Below are positions 17,537 through 25,717 of a stretch of 35,591 bases of DNA, in pieces. Made by a program: the position numbers and the translations under genes. The DNA is from Planctomycetaceae bacterium UBA2972 (lineage in GTDB: Bacteria > Planctomycetota > Planctomycetia > Pirellulales > Pirellulaceae): NCBI GenBank assembly GCA_002348315.1, contig DEAW01000115.1, forward strand, positions 81,480 to 117,070, in the 5' to 3' direction. The notes under the pieces are model-generated. The model ran no database searches, was not told the origin of the DNA, and saw nothing but the letters and a program-made list of their open reading frames with translations. Every line of letters starts with the position of its first letter. The first letter of the stretch is position 1.

Positions 17537-18784
17537 TTAGTTCTTATAATCACCTATGGCGGGAAGATTGTCATGAGTATCCGGGCCAAAGTATCTTAAC
17601 CCCACCAAATTCTCCGTGCCGGTGTTTTCAATTTCCACACCACCGGTTGCGGCTTCATAAGTGATGTACACTTCGTCTTCGGTTGTTTCACCAAAGCGAA
17701 TCAGTGTCGGAGTCAGAAGCGTCAGGTTGCCCATCCGGCCTTTACCCTGAGTGGTAATCCAGCTACTGGCACCCGGATCCTGAATAGTACATTTAGCGCC
17801 CGGCTCGAGTGTTAACTCTTTGGCACTGAAGCACTGTTGTCCATCGAGCGTACCGTAAACGATCCAACGATCTGTATATCCGTCTCCACTGCGGGACTCA
17901 TCCACGATCGGTTCCAGATAATTACTATCCTTGAAATTCTCGTCGACGTTTTTATCCCAATCCAACTGACCAATAATAAAATCCAGATCCTGATGTTTTT
18001 CTTCAGGCATATCTTTCACCAGCAGGGACCAGTCGACATAACGTCCTTCGACAATCGACTGGAACATTCCAAAGACATCACTTCCCCACTGAGGTTCGTA
18101 AGTACAAAGCGAACCGGGAGCATGAAGCACACCTGGTGGAATCAACCAGCCCGTTCCTCGTTTCAGCCGATAGGCTTTGGCCAGATCAAGGATTCCGTTG
18201 TCACCTTTATTCCAATTCTCCAGACATTCACGCACCTGAGCTTTGGAAGTTCCCGGTTCAAGTCCCATAAAGGTGTAAGGGAAGTTATTGTCCACGTTAT
18301 TGTATTGCGGTGGGAAGTAGTAACTTTCAGGCTTACCTTCCTGCCCAACCAGCTTGGCATCTTCAAACCCTTGATGCATATGGTGAGGAATCGGCCCCAT
18401 ATTATCAAAGAACTTGGAGTACACTGGCCAGCGATTGTACTTGTCAAACAGACTGGAGCCAATAATTCTGGCGCCTGCCTCTTCGACTGCATCTTTCAGT
18501 AGAAATTGCTCGCCTTCAAATAGACAGAAGCTAAATCCTTCGTGCCAGACGCGACCTTCATTGGCTGCCTCGGTCGTCGAGCCAAACCAACGTTCATCGA
18601 TACCGCCACGGTCTGCTCCGTAGGCATACAAGTCATCCGGGTGTAATCTCAAGCGACGTCCCGGATGTAAAAAGCTTCTGGGAACCCAGGTGGGTGTTAA
18701 ACGAAGCAAGCCTTCACCATCATCTAATGCTCGATCAAGAATTACAGCTACATTATCTGATTTGACAACGTTGTCAGCCGTCAT
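17537..18784 (-). CDS. Cupin protein resembling mannose-6-phosphate isomerase
   Basis: 415 residues. Zinc-site candidates in the order of type I phosphomannose isomerase are H134, H135 and H137 (PIPHHMHQ), E153 (GKPESYYF, compare GKTExWY) and H221 (TGWLIPPGVLHAPG). A second cupin-like region, probably without a metal site, follows at about residues 310-405. It is likely an aldose-ketose isomerase or a sugar-binding cupin of the same catabolic pathway. It has no signal peptide. The Shine-Dalgarno is weak (GGAAAT). It lies between two terminator-like hairpins (18878-18901 upstream, 17502-17530 downstream), so it may be a separately controlled transcript. Confidence 0.75.
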   Translation of the reverse strand: MTADNVVKSDNVAVILDRALDDGEGLLRLTPTWVPRSFLHPGRRLRLHPDDLYAYGADRGGIDERWFGSTTEAANEGRVWHEGFSFCLFEGEQFLLKDAVEEAGARIIGSSLFDKYNRWPVYSKFFDNMGPIPHHMHQGFEDAKLVGQEGKPESYYFPPQYNNVDNNFPYTFMGLEPGTSKAQVRECLENWNKGDNGILDLAKAYRLKRGTGWLIPPGVLHAPGSLCTYEPQWGSDVFGMFQSIVEGRYVDWSLLVKDMPEEKHQDLDFIIGQLDWDKNVDENFKDSNYLEPIVDESRSGDGYTDRWIVYGTLDGQQCFSAKELTLEPGAKCTIQDPGASSWITTQGKGRMGNLTLLTPTLIRFGETTEDEVYITYEAATGGVEIENTGTENLVGLRYFGPDTHDNLPAIGDYKN

Positions 18785-18877
18785 AGTTGTCTATTTCCTT
18801 AGCTAGTGATTCTGTGCAGTCGGTTACTAAAAACCGACAATGATGATAACTCGATTTTAAACGAGGATGCATTTCTC

Positions 18878-18901
18878 TAAAAGGAGTGCCAAAGAGCACT
18901 C
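18878..18901 (-). terminator. Probable terminator after the DUF4432-like gene
   Basis: On the minus strand: GAGTGC, loop TCTTTG, GCACTC, then CTTTTA. The 6-bp stem starts 12 bases past the stop at 18913. The T run is short (four), so termination may be partial. A further hairpin without a T tract (GTCGGTT 18819-18825 and AACCGAC 18832-18838) lies in the leader of the cupin gene. Confidence 0.5.
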
Positions 18902-18912
18902 ATTGCCCAAAC

Positions 18913-20082
18913 TTACGGGGCACACCAGCCTTTTTGAGGCTTTCTGTGTATTTTGGGTTCGCCGGTTGCCTGTAACGCGGCAATCCGTCCTTCCGAATCT
19001 GCTACCTGTTTTTCGTTAGAAAGAAACTGCATTTTCAATGACAAATCTGCTGAACCGTTTGGATCTAACTTGATCACACGCCCTTGCTCTCCTTCGTAGG
19101 AACGAGGATTGGGATAATTTGTCCCGGGCTCAATTCCCGTGACAAACCCATCTTCTAAAGCCGTCGTGTTCTTCCAAACACTAAAGCAAGGAATGGCCGC
19201 CGTGTTATACGCAAGACTAACACCTTGAGTGCTATGAGCGTTTTTCAACAACACTTCGGTATTCCCATCGTCATCACCCAGGCAGGTGAGGAAATAGACT
19301 TGCTCTTCAAAACCCGGCTGAGCCGCCTGATAGCTATCCCAGGCATCGATGCCGCTGGCGGCGTGATCGTTGCGAGGGACTAATTCGTCAATCGGAGCAA
19401 CCACTCGGGAGCCAGCGTCTAACAGCGGATCGCCAAAGTTTGCGTGGTACAGCATTTGAGCTTCCGCAGGACTCGCAGACAGATTCTTGACCGTGTCATC
19501 GAGCTGAATTGCATTACTGCCGAAGCCCGTCGTGATTGTGGTCTCAAGGCATAACTTGAAAAAGTGAAATCGTGTTTCAACCACGACGCCGGAGACCGAG
19601 ATCGTTTCCGCTTCAGGATCGATTGTGACTGCTGCTTTCTGAGCTGGTTTATTTCCAACACGTCCGTGTAGCGGATACTTGAGGTTGTTTGTGTCTGCGT
19701 CAAATTCAGGAGCCCCGTTGCTTTCCAGACCACAGCGAACCATCATTTCATCGAATCCGTCGAGCCACCCCAATCCACTGGGCTCGTTAAGCGGTACATA
19801 CTTGGGATGAACAGGTCCCTGAACCGGTGATTTCCAGCCAAAGGCTTGCTTACCGATTGTCGCTGTCGTCAAACTCATTCCACGAGTAAGTAGAATTCCG
19901 AACGAAAGCTTGCCGTTGTTGATCTCAACAACTTCAACACCATCGCTTAACCCGCCACGTAATGTCCGTTTTGTCACGCTCCATCCATTAGGCGTCCCTG
20001 CAACATCAGCCGAAGAAATCTCCAGATGTTCCACAAACGTACCATCACTCACATCGGTAAGTATCCAGGTTTTGGCTGCCAT
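18913..20082 (-). CDS. Aldose 1-epimerase-like protein (DUF4432 type)
   Basis: 389 residues of galactose-mutarotase-like beta-sandwich. The family pattern is visible in LLTRGMSL, FGWKSPVQGP and GWLDGFDEMMVRCGLESNG, and later in MLYHANFGDPLL. The last contains a candidate catalytic His, and GIEPGTNYPNPR resembles the EPGTNxP motif of this group. It probably interconverts anomers of the sugar used by the downstream genes; the sugar is unknown. GGAG lies 8 bases before the ATG at 20082. A promoter with a perfect TATAAT is predicted about 42 bases upstream, making this the first gene of the carbohydrate run. Confidence 0.82.
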   Translation of the reverse strand: MAAKTWILTDVSDGTFVEHLEISSADVAGTPNGWSVTKRTLRGGLSDGVEVVEINNGKLSFGILLTRGMSLTTATIGKQAFGWKSPVQGPVHPKYVPLNEPSGLGWLDGFDEMMVRCGLESNGAPEFDADTNNLKYPLHGRVGNKPAQKAAVTIDPEAETISVSGVVVETRFHFFKLCLETTITTGFGSNAIQLDDTVKNLSASPAEAQMLYHANFGDPLLDAGSRVVAPIDELVPRNDHAASGIDAWDSYQAAQPGFEEQVYFLTCLGDDDGNTEVLLKNAHSTQGVSLAYNTAAIPCFSVWKNTTALEDGFVTGIEPGTNYPNPRSYEGEQGRVIKLDPNGSADLSLKMQFLSNEKQVADSEGRIAALQATGEPKIHRKPQKGWCAP

Positions 20083-20123
20083 ACTGCACTCCAGTTGTTC
20101 TCAGAGGTAATTACATTCTGTCG

Positions 20124-20152
20124 ATTATAAACGTGAATTGGACTGAGTTAAA
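20124..20152 (-). promoter_or_regulatory. Predicted sigma-70-type promoter for the carbohydrate run
   Basis: On the minus strand a perfect TATAAT (20124-20129) is preceded at 16-17 bases by TTAACT or TTTAAC, a weak -35. The predicted transcript start would be about 35 bases before the ATG at 20082. It lies downstream of the 20201-20234 terminator, as expected for a new transcription unit. Confidence 0.45.
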
Positions 20153-20200
20153 GAAAGCCGGACAAAGACTTCAAAGAACGTATCAATCAGATGGGACCAT

Positions 20201-20234
20201 AAAAAAACCCTCTTCAACGGTTTGTCAAAGAGGG
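20201..20234 (-). terminator. Strong rho-independent terminator after the DUF3299-like pair
   Basis: On the minus strand: CCCTCTT paired with AAGAGGG (20228-20234 with 20208-20214), extended by TGAC/GTTG through two G-U, an A-U and a C-G pair, to an 11-bp stem with loop AAACC. Seven T follow. It lies 22 bases past the stop of the 20257-20712 gene. Confidence 0.88.
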
Positions 20235-20256
20235 ATTCAATGTCTCCGATCGATGG

Positions 20257-20712
20257 TTATTTGGCACTGCGCCCATCAATGTGATAAATCGCCAGATGCT
20301 TTCCATCCGGCCCTTTAAACTCGCTCACCTTGAAGACGCCTTCTACAGCAATCGGTCGAACTGAGAAAGACGCACTTGAGCTACCCTGCATTTCGATAAT
20401 CACGCAGTCATAGAGTGCTGCCCCCGGGCCAAAGCAACATTCCATATTGTCTCGAACCAGTACAAACTTCTTAATCCCGGACTGCTGAAAGCTAGGTAGC
20501 ATATAACCACGAATGCGTACTAGTTGACCTTCCAACGCGGAAATCTCTTTGGTCAGCATGTCTCGTTTGAAAGGAGCACCTTTGGCGATATCAAACTTGA
20601 TCGTATCAAACGAAATATCTTTTAAACGCGACTTATCCGGCTGCTGAGCCTGTGCAACGGAACTGAGTGTCAACAAATACAAAAGACAAACGGTCATAAA
20701 GTAGCGCGTCAT
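20257..20712 (-). CDS. Secreted DUF3299-like protein
   Basis: 151 residues with a Sec signal peptide (MTRYFMTVCLLYLLTLSSVAQAQ, cleaved near residue 22, written here only to show the hydrophobic core LLYLLTLSSVA). The mature domain holds LVRIRGYMLP, FVLVRDN and MECCFGPGAALYDCVIIEM. The paired cysteines CCFG and a third Cys shortly after could bind a metal or form a disulphide. This matches the DUF3299 family as I recall it. It is the last gene before a strong terminator and follows a membrane-anchored protein with the same type of domain after 39 bases. GGAG is 7 bases before the ATG. Function unknown. Confidence 0.82.
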   Translation of the reverse strand: MTRYFMTVCLLYLLTLSSVAQAQQPDKSRLKDISFDTIKFDIAKGAPFKRDMLTKEISALEGQLVRIRGYMLPSFQQSGIKKFVLVRDNMECCFGPGAALYDCVIIEMQGSSSASFSVRPIAVEGVFKVSEFKGPDGKHLAIYHIDGRSAK

Positions 20713-20751
20713 ATTTGAACTCCAAAGTCAGAGCCAGCTAGCTTCCGAATG

Positions 20752-21510
20752 TTATTTAATACCATCCGCTTCAAGATGGTAATAACCACCCTGTAACTGA
20801 ACATCGCCTGTTGCTTCCTTGGTGGAACCGACAGCCAGGTGAGGGTTTACATCAATCGACATTGTACCCCAAAGTCGGTGGCGTTTCATGTCATAGACCA
20901 ACTGCTCGCCCGGCTGTAAATCAACCTCGATCATATCCCACGGCTTGGGCTGACCACCAAAACAACAGGTCTTAAGGTCTCCGACCAGGACAAATCTCGA
21001 AATGTTCCCCAAACCGTTCACTCCCGGATGTACATACCCTTTAATGAATACGGGTTTACCGTCGTACTGTGCAGCATCCGGAGAAATCGGTGAATTTGCA
21101 GACGCGCCTTCGGCGTCCAGCGTGTAAAAACTGATCCGGTTATAACCGTCAGGTACCTCTGTAAAGTAAACGATCGTCGCCCACGTGGCTCCAATAAGTA
21201 AGACGGCTGTGTTGAGAGTCAATCCAATGCGAGCGACTTTTTCACCGGTTAACTCAAACGAGTTGTTGCGAATCTTCAGCAATCCGGCAACTCCGATCAA
21301 TATTCCAGCTAGCTGCATAGGGCCGTAAAGAAAGACTCCATCAGGACCAAGCAATATGAAAAAGGCCAGGCTGATTAGCGATAAAACTAAAGAACCAACC
21401 GCCCAGGCGCTCAGCGAACGATATTCGCTGGCGTCAATTTCATGACGCGAACTTGAAAACAACTGGTCCTCGTCCTGACCATCATCACTGAATAAACTAT
21501 CTTCTGCCAT
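20752..21510 (-). CDS. Membrane protein with C-terminal DUF3299-like domain
   Basis: 252 residues. An acidic cytoplasmic N-terminus is followed by three likely membrane segments (about residues 35-54, 60-76 and 95-112). The second half is a periplasmic-side domain with KPVFIKGYVHPG, RFVLVGDLKTCCFG and WDMIEVDL, parallel to the secreted protein encoded next (RIRGYMLP, FVLVRDN, ECCFG, YDCVIIEM). The two are probably paralogues, one anchored and one free. The multi-pass N-terminus resembles DUF4190-type segments. AAGGAAA lies upstream of the ATG. It follows the CPFC/HEAT-like gene after a gap of 174 bases in which I find no convincing promoter or hairpin. Confidence 0.8.
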   Translation of the reverse strand: MAEDSLFSDDGQDEDQLFSSSRHEIDASEYRSLSAWAVGSLVLSLISLAFFILLGPDGVFLYGPMQLAGILIGVAGLLKIRNNSFELTGEKVARIGLTLNTAVLLIGATWATIVYFTEVPDGYNRISFYTLDAEGASANSPISPDAAQYDGKPVFIKGYVHPGVNGLGNISRFVLVGDLKTCCFGGQPKPWDMIEVDLQPGEQLVYDMKRHRLWGTMSIDVNPHLAVGSTKEATGDVQLQGGYYHLEADGIK

Positions 21511-21684
21511 CAGTCATATTTCCTTTGGTTAATCGAGACGTATCACTCCAGAATCGATATCGTCCGAAACGACCGCCCACCATACAACGCTATTCGCTTA
21601 GATTGATCGACAGCCGCTATTGAACACACTACGAACCGATTAACCGATAAAATCGAAACTTAATAGACTCAGCTGGCAAAGATC

Positions 21685-23193
21685 TTAGTAGCCTGAACCA
21701 CTCATGACTCGCCACTGAAATAGCAATAAACCGAGTCCCGCTAGAAATGGTACGCCCAAAGCATACCAAAGGTTCGATGGCTCAACTGTTGTCACCGCAT
21801 TCGATTCTAATTCTTCGGGGGTCAAAGCCTGCTCGACAGGCTGACGTGGGGTGAGCGTTGGAGTCGTTGGAATCGCCGTATCTTCCACTGTTTCAATAGA
21901 ACTGGTGGAGGTCGTTGCCGAGGGCACTTCTTCAACCACGTCTACCGGAACTTCCACAGCGGGTGTCGAAACATACAATTCATCGGAAGACTTATCCAAG
22001 GATGAACTCTTAGGAGCCTTGGTATCACCACGACCACTATTGGTTGGGCCAAAGGGGAAAAACGTGTTCGCTCGCTTAACGGCAGCAGGATCGATCTTCT
22101 CCAAAACCTTGATTTGATCCTTGGCTTTGTCCAACGGACACTGACGCAAGTAGTTGATCACCGGGACTCGCACCCAACTTGTCTCTTCATCTGCATCCTT
22201 GAAAAGTTTCACCATGCGATCCACCTGAGTCCAGTCTTCCCAGCGAGCAAGGTCGGGAATCACCAGGTCTGCAAGCTGAGGGCGATCCAGCATATACCGC
22301 ATCGAAACCAATATGCGTTCACGAGGAATGATATCCGATTCGGTACCATGGAATCGTAATGCCATCACTGCAGCATACGTGTCGGCATACTCGGACTTCT
22401 TATTGCGAATGAACAGATCCTCAATCAACTTCAATCCATCCGGTCCCTTCAGTGTCAGGTAACACCCGATCAGAGCATCAAGACCAGCTTTCTTTTTACG
22501 GTCTGAAGAGCTTAACAGCGACTCGAGCATCGGTAGATCTTTCTCAGACCCACAAACACCAAGCATGGTGAGATACAATCGTCGGCGACTGGCAGGGACT
22601 TCGGTATCTTTGATCCATTCGAGCAGTTGCGTGTGATCCATTTTAGGCTTCAGTGCCTTCACAGCATCGTATGGGCTCTTGGCAAACTCGTCGTAGGAAT
22701 CCCGAGCTAATTCTTCATCTTCATTTTCAAGGTACTGTTGAAAGAATTCGAGTCTCGTGACCGGGTCCTTAGGAAGTGTATCCAGTTTCAGAATATAGGC
22801 CTGCGTCGTCTGGGCTACTTCCAATGGCGTCGACCACATCAGCTTCGGGGGATCTACAGCCATGACCAGAAAAGACGTTCCCAGTTTAGCTTCACCGAAA
22901 TAGATCGCTTCAATGGTTTGAGCGGGCTTCACCAATTCCTTACCTTTGACGATCGTGACCACCTGAAATCTGGCTCGTGGAATTTCCTGACCTTCTTCCA
23001 GTTGAGTACCAGGTTTAATTGGCGGAGGAAGTTTTACTAGCTTTGCGAAAACAACCGCATCCATCGATGCAATTTCTTCGGTAAACGTCTGAGTTGTGGC
23101 TACACAAAATGGACAGGCTACTGCCTGAGTAACATTCGTCAACATCATTGTTGCTACGGTAACAATCGATGTAATCGCGGTGAAACGTTTCAT
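21685..23193 (-). CDS. Secreted, C-terminally anchored CPFC/HEAT-like protein
   Basis: 502 residues from the ATG at 23193 (AGGATAAG upstream; the TTG at 23214 would add seven residues). A Sec signal (about 1-24) is followed directly by ACPFC (Cys 27 and 30), then a beta-rich domain to about residue 165. Helical, HEAT-like pairs follow to about 370, then a Ser/Thr/Pro/Val-rich linker and a single membrane segment (WYALGVPFLAGLGLLLFQW) at the C-terminus. The CxxC at the mature N-terminus could be a redox or metal site; this is inference. The layout suggests an envelope protein working with the ABC transporter encoded upstream on the same strand (129-base gap). I do not know a function for the family. 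Confidence 0.75.
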   Translation of the reverse strand: MKRFTAITSIVTVATMMLTNVTQAVACPFCVATTQTFTEEIASMDAVVFAKLVKLPPPIKPGTQLEEGQEIPRARFQVVTIVKGKELVKPAQTIEAIYFGEAKLGTSFLVMAVDPPKLMWSTPLEVAQTTQAYILKLDTLPKDPVTRLEFFQQYLENEDEELARDSYDEFAKSPYDAVKALKPKMDHTQLLEWIKDTEVPASRRRLYLTMLGVCGSEKDLPMLESLLSSSDRKKKAGLDALIGCYLTLKGPDGLKLIEDLFIRNKKSEYADTYAAVMALRFHGTESDIIPRERILVSMRYMLDRPQLADLVIPDLARWEDWTQVDRMVKLFKDADEETSWVRVPVINYLRQCPLDKAKDQIKVLEKIDPAAVKRANTFFPFGPTNSGRGDTKAPKSSSLDKSSDELYVSTPAVEVPVDVVEEVPSATTSTSSIETVEDTAIPTTPTLTPRQPVEQALTPEELESNAVTTVEPSNLWYALGVPFLAGLGLLLFQWRVMSGSGY

Positions 23194-23343
23194 GTTCTTA
23201 TCCTGGAGTCCCAAACAGATTATTGGACTAATTCCTCTCGTCGTAGCACTTAACTACTACTGTCAATATTACCTTAGAAAGATTCATTATTTCAATGACT
23301 TTATCAGGCGACACGACAATCTTATCCAAAGATTGCCTTACCT

Positions 23344-24867
23344 TTATTTTCCAAGTGACTTGGATACATCCGTCTTATAGGCACTGCTGGCAGGAATAAT
23401 CCCCACAAGAATCGCCAATAGAATCAAACCCGGAATGATCAGAAATTCCGAGGAAATCGCTTCGAGAATCGGAATCGGGAGTGGCATCGGTGGTGCCAAA
23501 TCAAAGAATCCAACCTGGACTCCTGTATGCGATTCAATAATTCCGCTACAAACCGCGATCAGACCATGACCACTGATAAAGCCGAGAATCCCCCCCATCA
23601 ATGATAGGATCATGGATTCCATTAAAACAATAAAGTAAACCACTCTCCTGCTCGCACCTAAGGCTCGCAAAACTGCGATTTCACTTCGCCGTTCATTCAT
23701 CGAGTTATAGATACTAACCAGGATACTGACACCGGAAACAAAACAAATCAACACTGTTAAAACGACCAACAACGTTTTGACCGGGCTTACGAAGAAATCC
23801 AGCAGACGGCGAATTTCAATGATCGGAAACACTGCCTGAGCTACATTACCTTCGTTCACCTGGTTTTCAATTCCCACTGAATACAGGGGATCCATGCGCA
23901 CTAACAATGCGGTAACTTCTCGTTTTTCTACCGGAAGTACATAATGGGCATCCATGATTTTGTCAGCTTGTTGATCGGTTCCAAACTGGTCTTCATTCTC
24001 AAGAGGTTTAGCATGATCACTCATGCGGTAAAAACCTTCCATATTGATAAACACCGCTCGGTCGTTAGGCGTGCCTGTCGGCTTCAAGATTCCGACGACG
24101 GTAAACTTGGTTGCATGCTGATCACCTTCGGCGGATCCGTGGGACGGATTAATGGTATCCCCAACCGACAGATTTCGATCCCGGGCAACCGTCGATCCAA
24201 TCACGGCTTCAAAATAGCCATGGTCTTCACTGAACTGCTCGATATTGCGACCATTACCCTGCATCTCATACGTTTTTTCTGCCGTACTTCCATGCCGCAG
24301 TAAATGAAACATATCTGGAGTCGTCCCCACAACTCGGTAGGGGCCCACGTAATCCCCCAGGCAGAGTGGAATGGCAAAATCTGTAAACGCCGCAAACTTA
24401 CCTGATCGTTTCCACGGATAGAGCGTATCTGTTTGACTCTGCAGTGCGGTGTCGGAAGCTAACGCAGCCACAGCAGCAAGCGGCGACTGCACACCAAATG
24501 TGGAAGTCAACAAGGTCGTCCTGGCTACCTGTTGATGCTTCACGGCCTTGTAAGAATAGGATCCGCTGTATTCCTGCTCACGGATGTCCTGGGGTTTAAA
24601 CTCAAGGAAGTATTCATAAGGAATGTTCTCGATAGGTTCACTGAGGTAGTAAACCGAGTTTAACACCAGCTGTAACTTCCCACCTTTGGCTCCCATGACC
24701 ATGTTGTAGCCAAGCGTCGCATTGGCATTAAACGACTGCTGGACGATTCCGAAGATTGCGAGCACCCCAACAACCAGCGTAACACCCAATGCCATCGAGA
24801 TCATGGTAAGTGTCGACGAGAGCATCCGCTGTTTGATACTTCGAAGGGCGATTGTGAAACTATTCAC
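23344..24867 (-). CDS. MacB/FtsX-type ABC transporter permease
   Basis: 507 residues with the FtsX/MacB layout: one membrane segment near the N-terminus (about 22-42, MALGVTLVVGVLAIFGIV), a large periplasmic domain (about 45-350), then three membrane segments (TLLVVLTVLICFVSGVSILV; IVLMESMILSLMGGILGFI; IIPGLILLAILVGIIPA). NERRSEIAVLRALGASRR is the usual coupling helix. It starts with GTG and overlaps the ATPase gene by 8 bases. GGAGGT lies 7 bases upstream, inside that gene, so the two are translated together. Such permeases work by mechanotransmission rather than classical import. The substrate is unknown. Confidence 0.9.
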   Translation of the reverse strand: MNSFTIALRSIKQRMLSSTLTMISMALGVTLVVGVLAIFGIVQQSFNANATLGYNMVMGAKGGKLQLVLNSVYYLSEPIENIPYEYFLEFKPQDIREQEYSGSYSYKAVKHQQVARTTLLTSTFGVQSPLAAVAALASDTALQSQTDTLYPWKRSGKFAAFTDFAIPLCLGDYVGPYRVVGTTPDMFHLLRHGSTAEKTYEMQGNGRNIEQFSEDHGYFEAVIGSTVARDRNLSVGDTINPSHGSAEGDQHATKFTVVGILKPTGTPNDRAVFINMEGFYRMSDHAKPLENEDQFGTDQQADKIMDAHYVLPVEKREVTALLVRMDPLYSVGIENQVNEGNVAQAVFPIIEIRRLLDFFVSPVKTLLVVLTVLICFVSGVSILVSIYNSMNERRSEIAVLRALGASRRVVYFIVLMESMILSLMGGILGFISGHGLIAVCSGIIESHTGVQVGFFDLAPPMPLPIPILEAISSEFLIIPGLILLAILVGIIPASSAYKTDVSKSLGK

Positions 24868-25576
24868 TTAGAACACCTCCTTCGTCTGCAGCCACGTCAG
24901 ATGCGAAATTCTCACCGGCCAGAAGATTGATATCCTCCAGGCGGTCGATACGTTCAAATTGCTCAGCCACATCCATAGTGTGGGTTACCAGAATTAGAGC
25001 AATTCCAAAATCTGCGCATGACTCTTTAATCAGATCGACGATTCCCTGCTGGTTTGCCGGATCGATATTGGCCGTCGGTTCGTCTGCCAGTAACAACCGT
25101 GGGCGATTGGCCAGAGCACGGGCTACGGCAACTCGTTGTTGTTCACCAACACTCATTTGTTCTGGTTTATGGTTCAGCCGGTCAACCAAACCAACTCGTT
25201 GCAACAATTCCACTGCATAATGTGAATCCTGTTTACCGGTGGCAAAGGCCATACCCAGTTGAACATTTTCCAAAGCCGTGAAGGCAGGAAGCAGATTAAA
25301 CGTCTGAAAAACATAACCCATGTTATTCGCTCGGAAACGATCTCGCATCGGTTCAGAGAACGCTTGCAGGTTCTGGTTATAAAAACCGATCGTCCCCGAA
25401 TCAATCGAGTTAATTCCGGCAATGCTGTGAAGTAAAGTGGTTTTTCCTCCTCCACTGCGACCAATCAGGACGACCTGCTCCCCTTCGTCCACGTTGAACT
25501 CGGGAATATCCAAAATGTCCAGACGTCCACCGTCCGGTTGGGCAAATGATTTTTTTAGATCCCGAATCTTGAGCAT
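24860..25576 (-). CDS. LolD/MacB-type ABC transporter ATPase
   Basis: 238 residues. Walker A GRSGGGKTTL, Q-loop YVFQTFNLLPAFTALENV, signature MSVGEQQRVAVARAL, Walker B RLLLADEPTANID and the switch His in ILVTHTMD are all present, so it should be a competent ATPase. The signature has Val in place of the first Gly of LSGGQ, a variant I recall in several LolD/MacB-like branches. It pairs with the permease gene that overlaps its end by 8 bases. The ATG at 25576 has little Shine-Dalgarno. It is the first gene of the run that ends with the DUF3299-like pair. Confidence 0.92.
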   Translation of the reverse strand: MLKIRDLKKSFAQPDGGRLDILDIPEFNVDEGEQVVLIGRSGGGKTTLLHSIAGINSIDSGTIGFYNQNLQAFSEPMRDRFRANNMGYVFQTFNLLPAFTALENVQLGMAFATGKQDSHYAVELLQRVGLVDRLNHKPEQMSVGEQQRVAVARALANRPRLLLADEPTANIDPANQQGIVDLIKESCADFGIALILVTHTMDVAEQFERIDRLEDINLLAGENFASDVAADEGGVLSE

Positions 25577-25717
25577 GAATCACTAAATCAGAAAACAATG
25601 GAAAAATAGAACTCACTAAAATGTAGCACACCGGTAACTCCCAGACGGCGAATCTCACAGTCAAATCACCTACAATTCGGCCTTTTGTCCGACGGTTACC
25701 AAATCAAGAATACCGTC

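Noticed and set aside
23317..23335. CAATCTT/AAGATTG hairpin just past the ABC permease stop
   Set aside because: The stem is good, but no run of T follows on the minus strand, so termination is unsupported.
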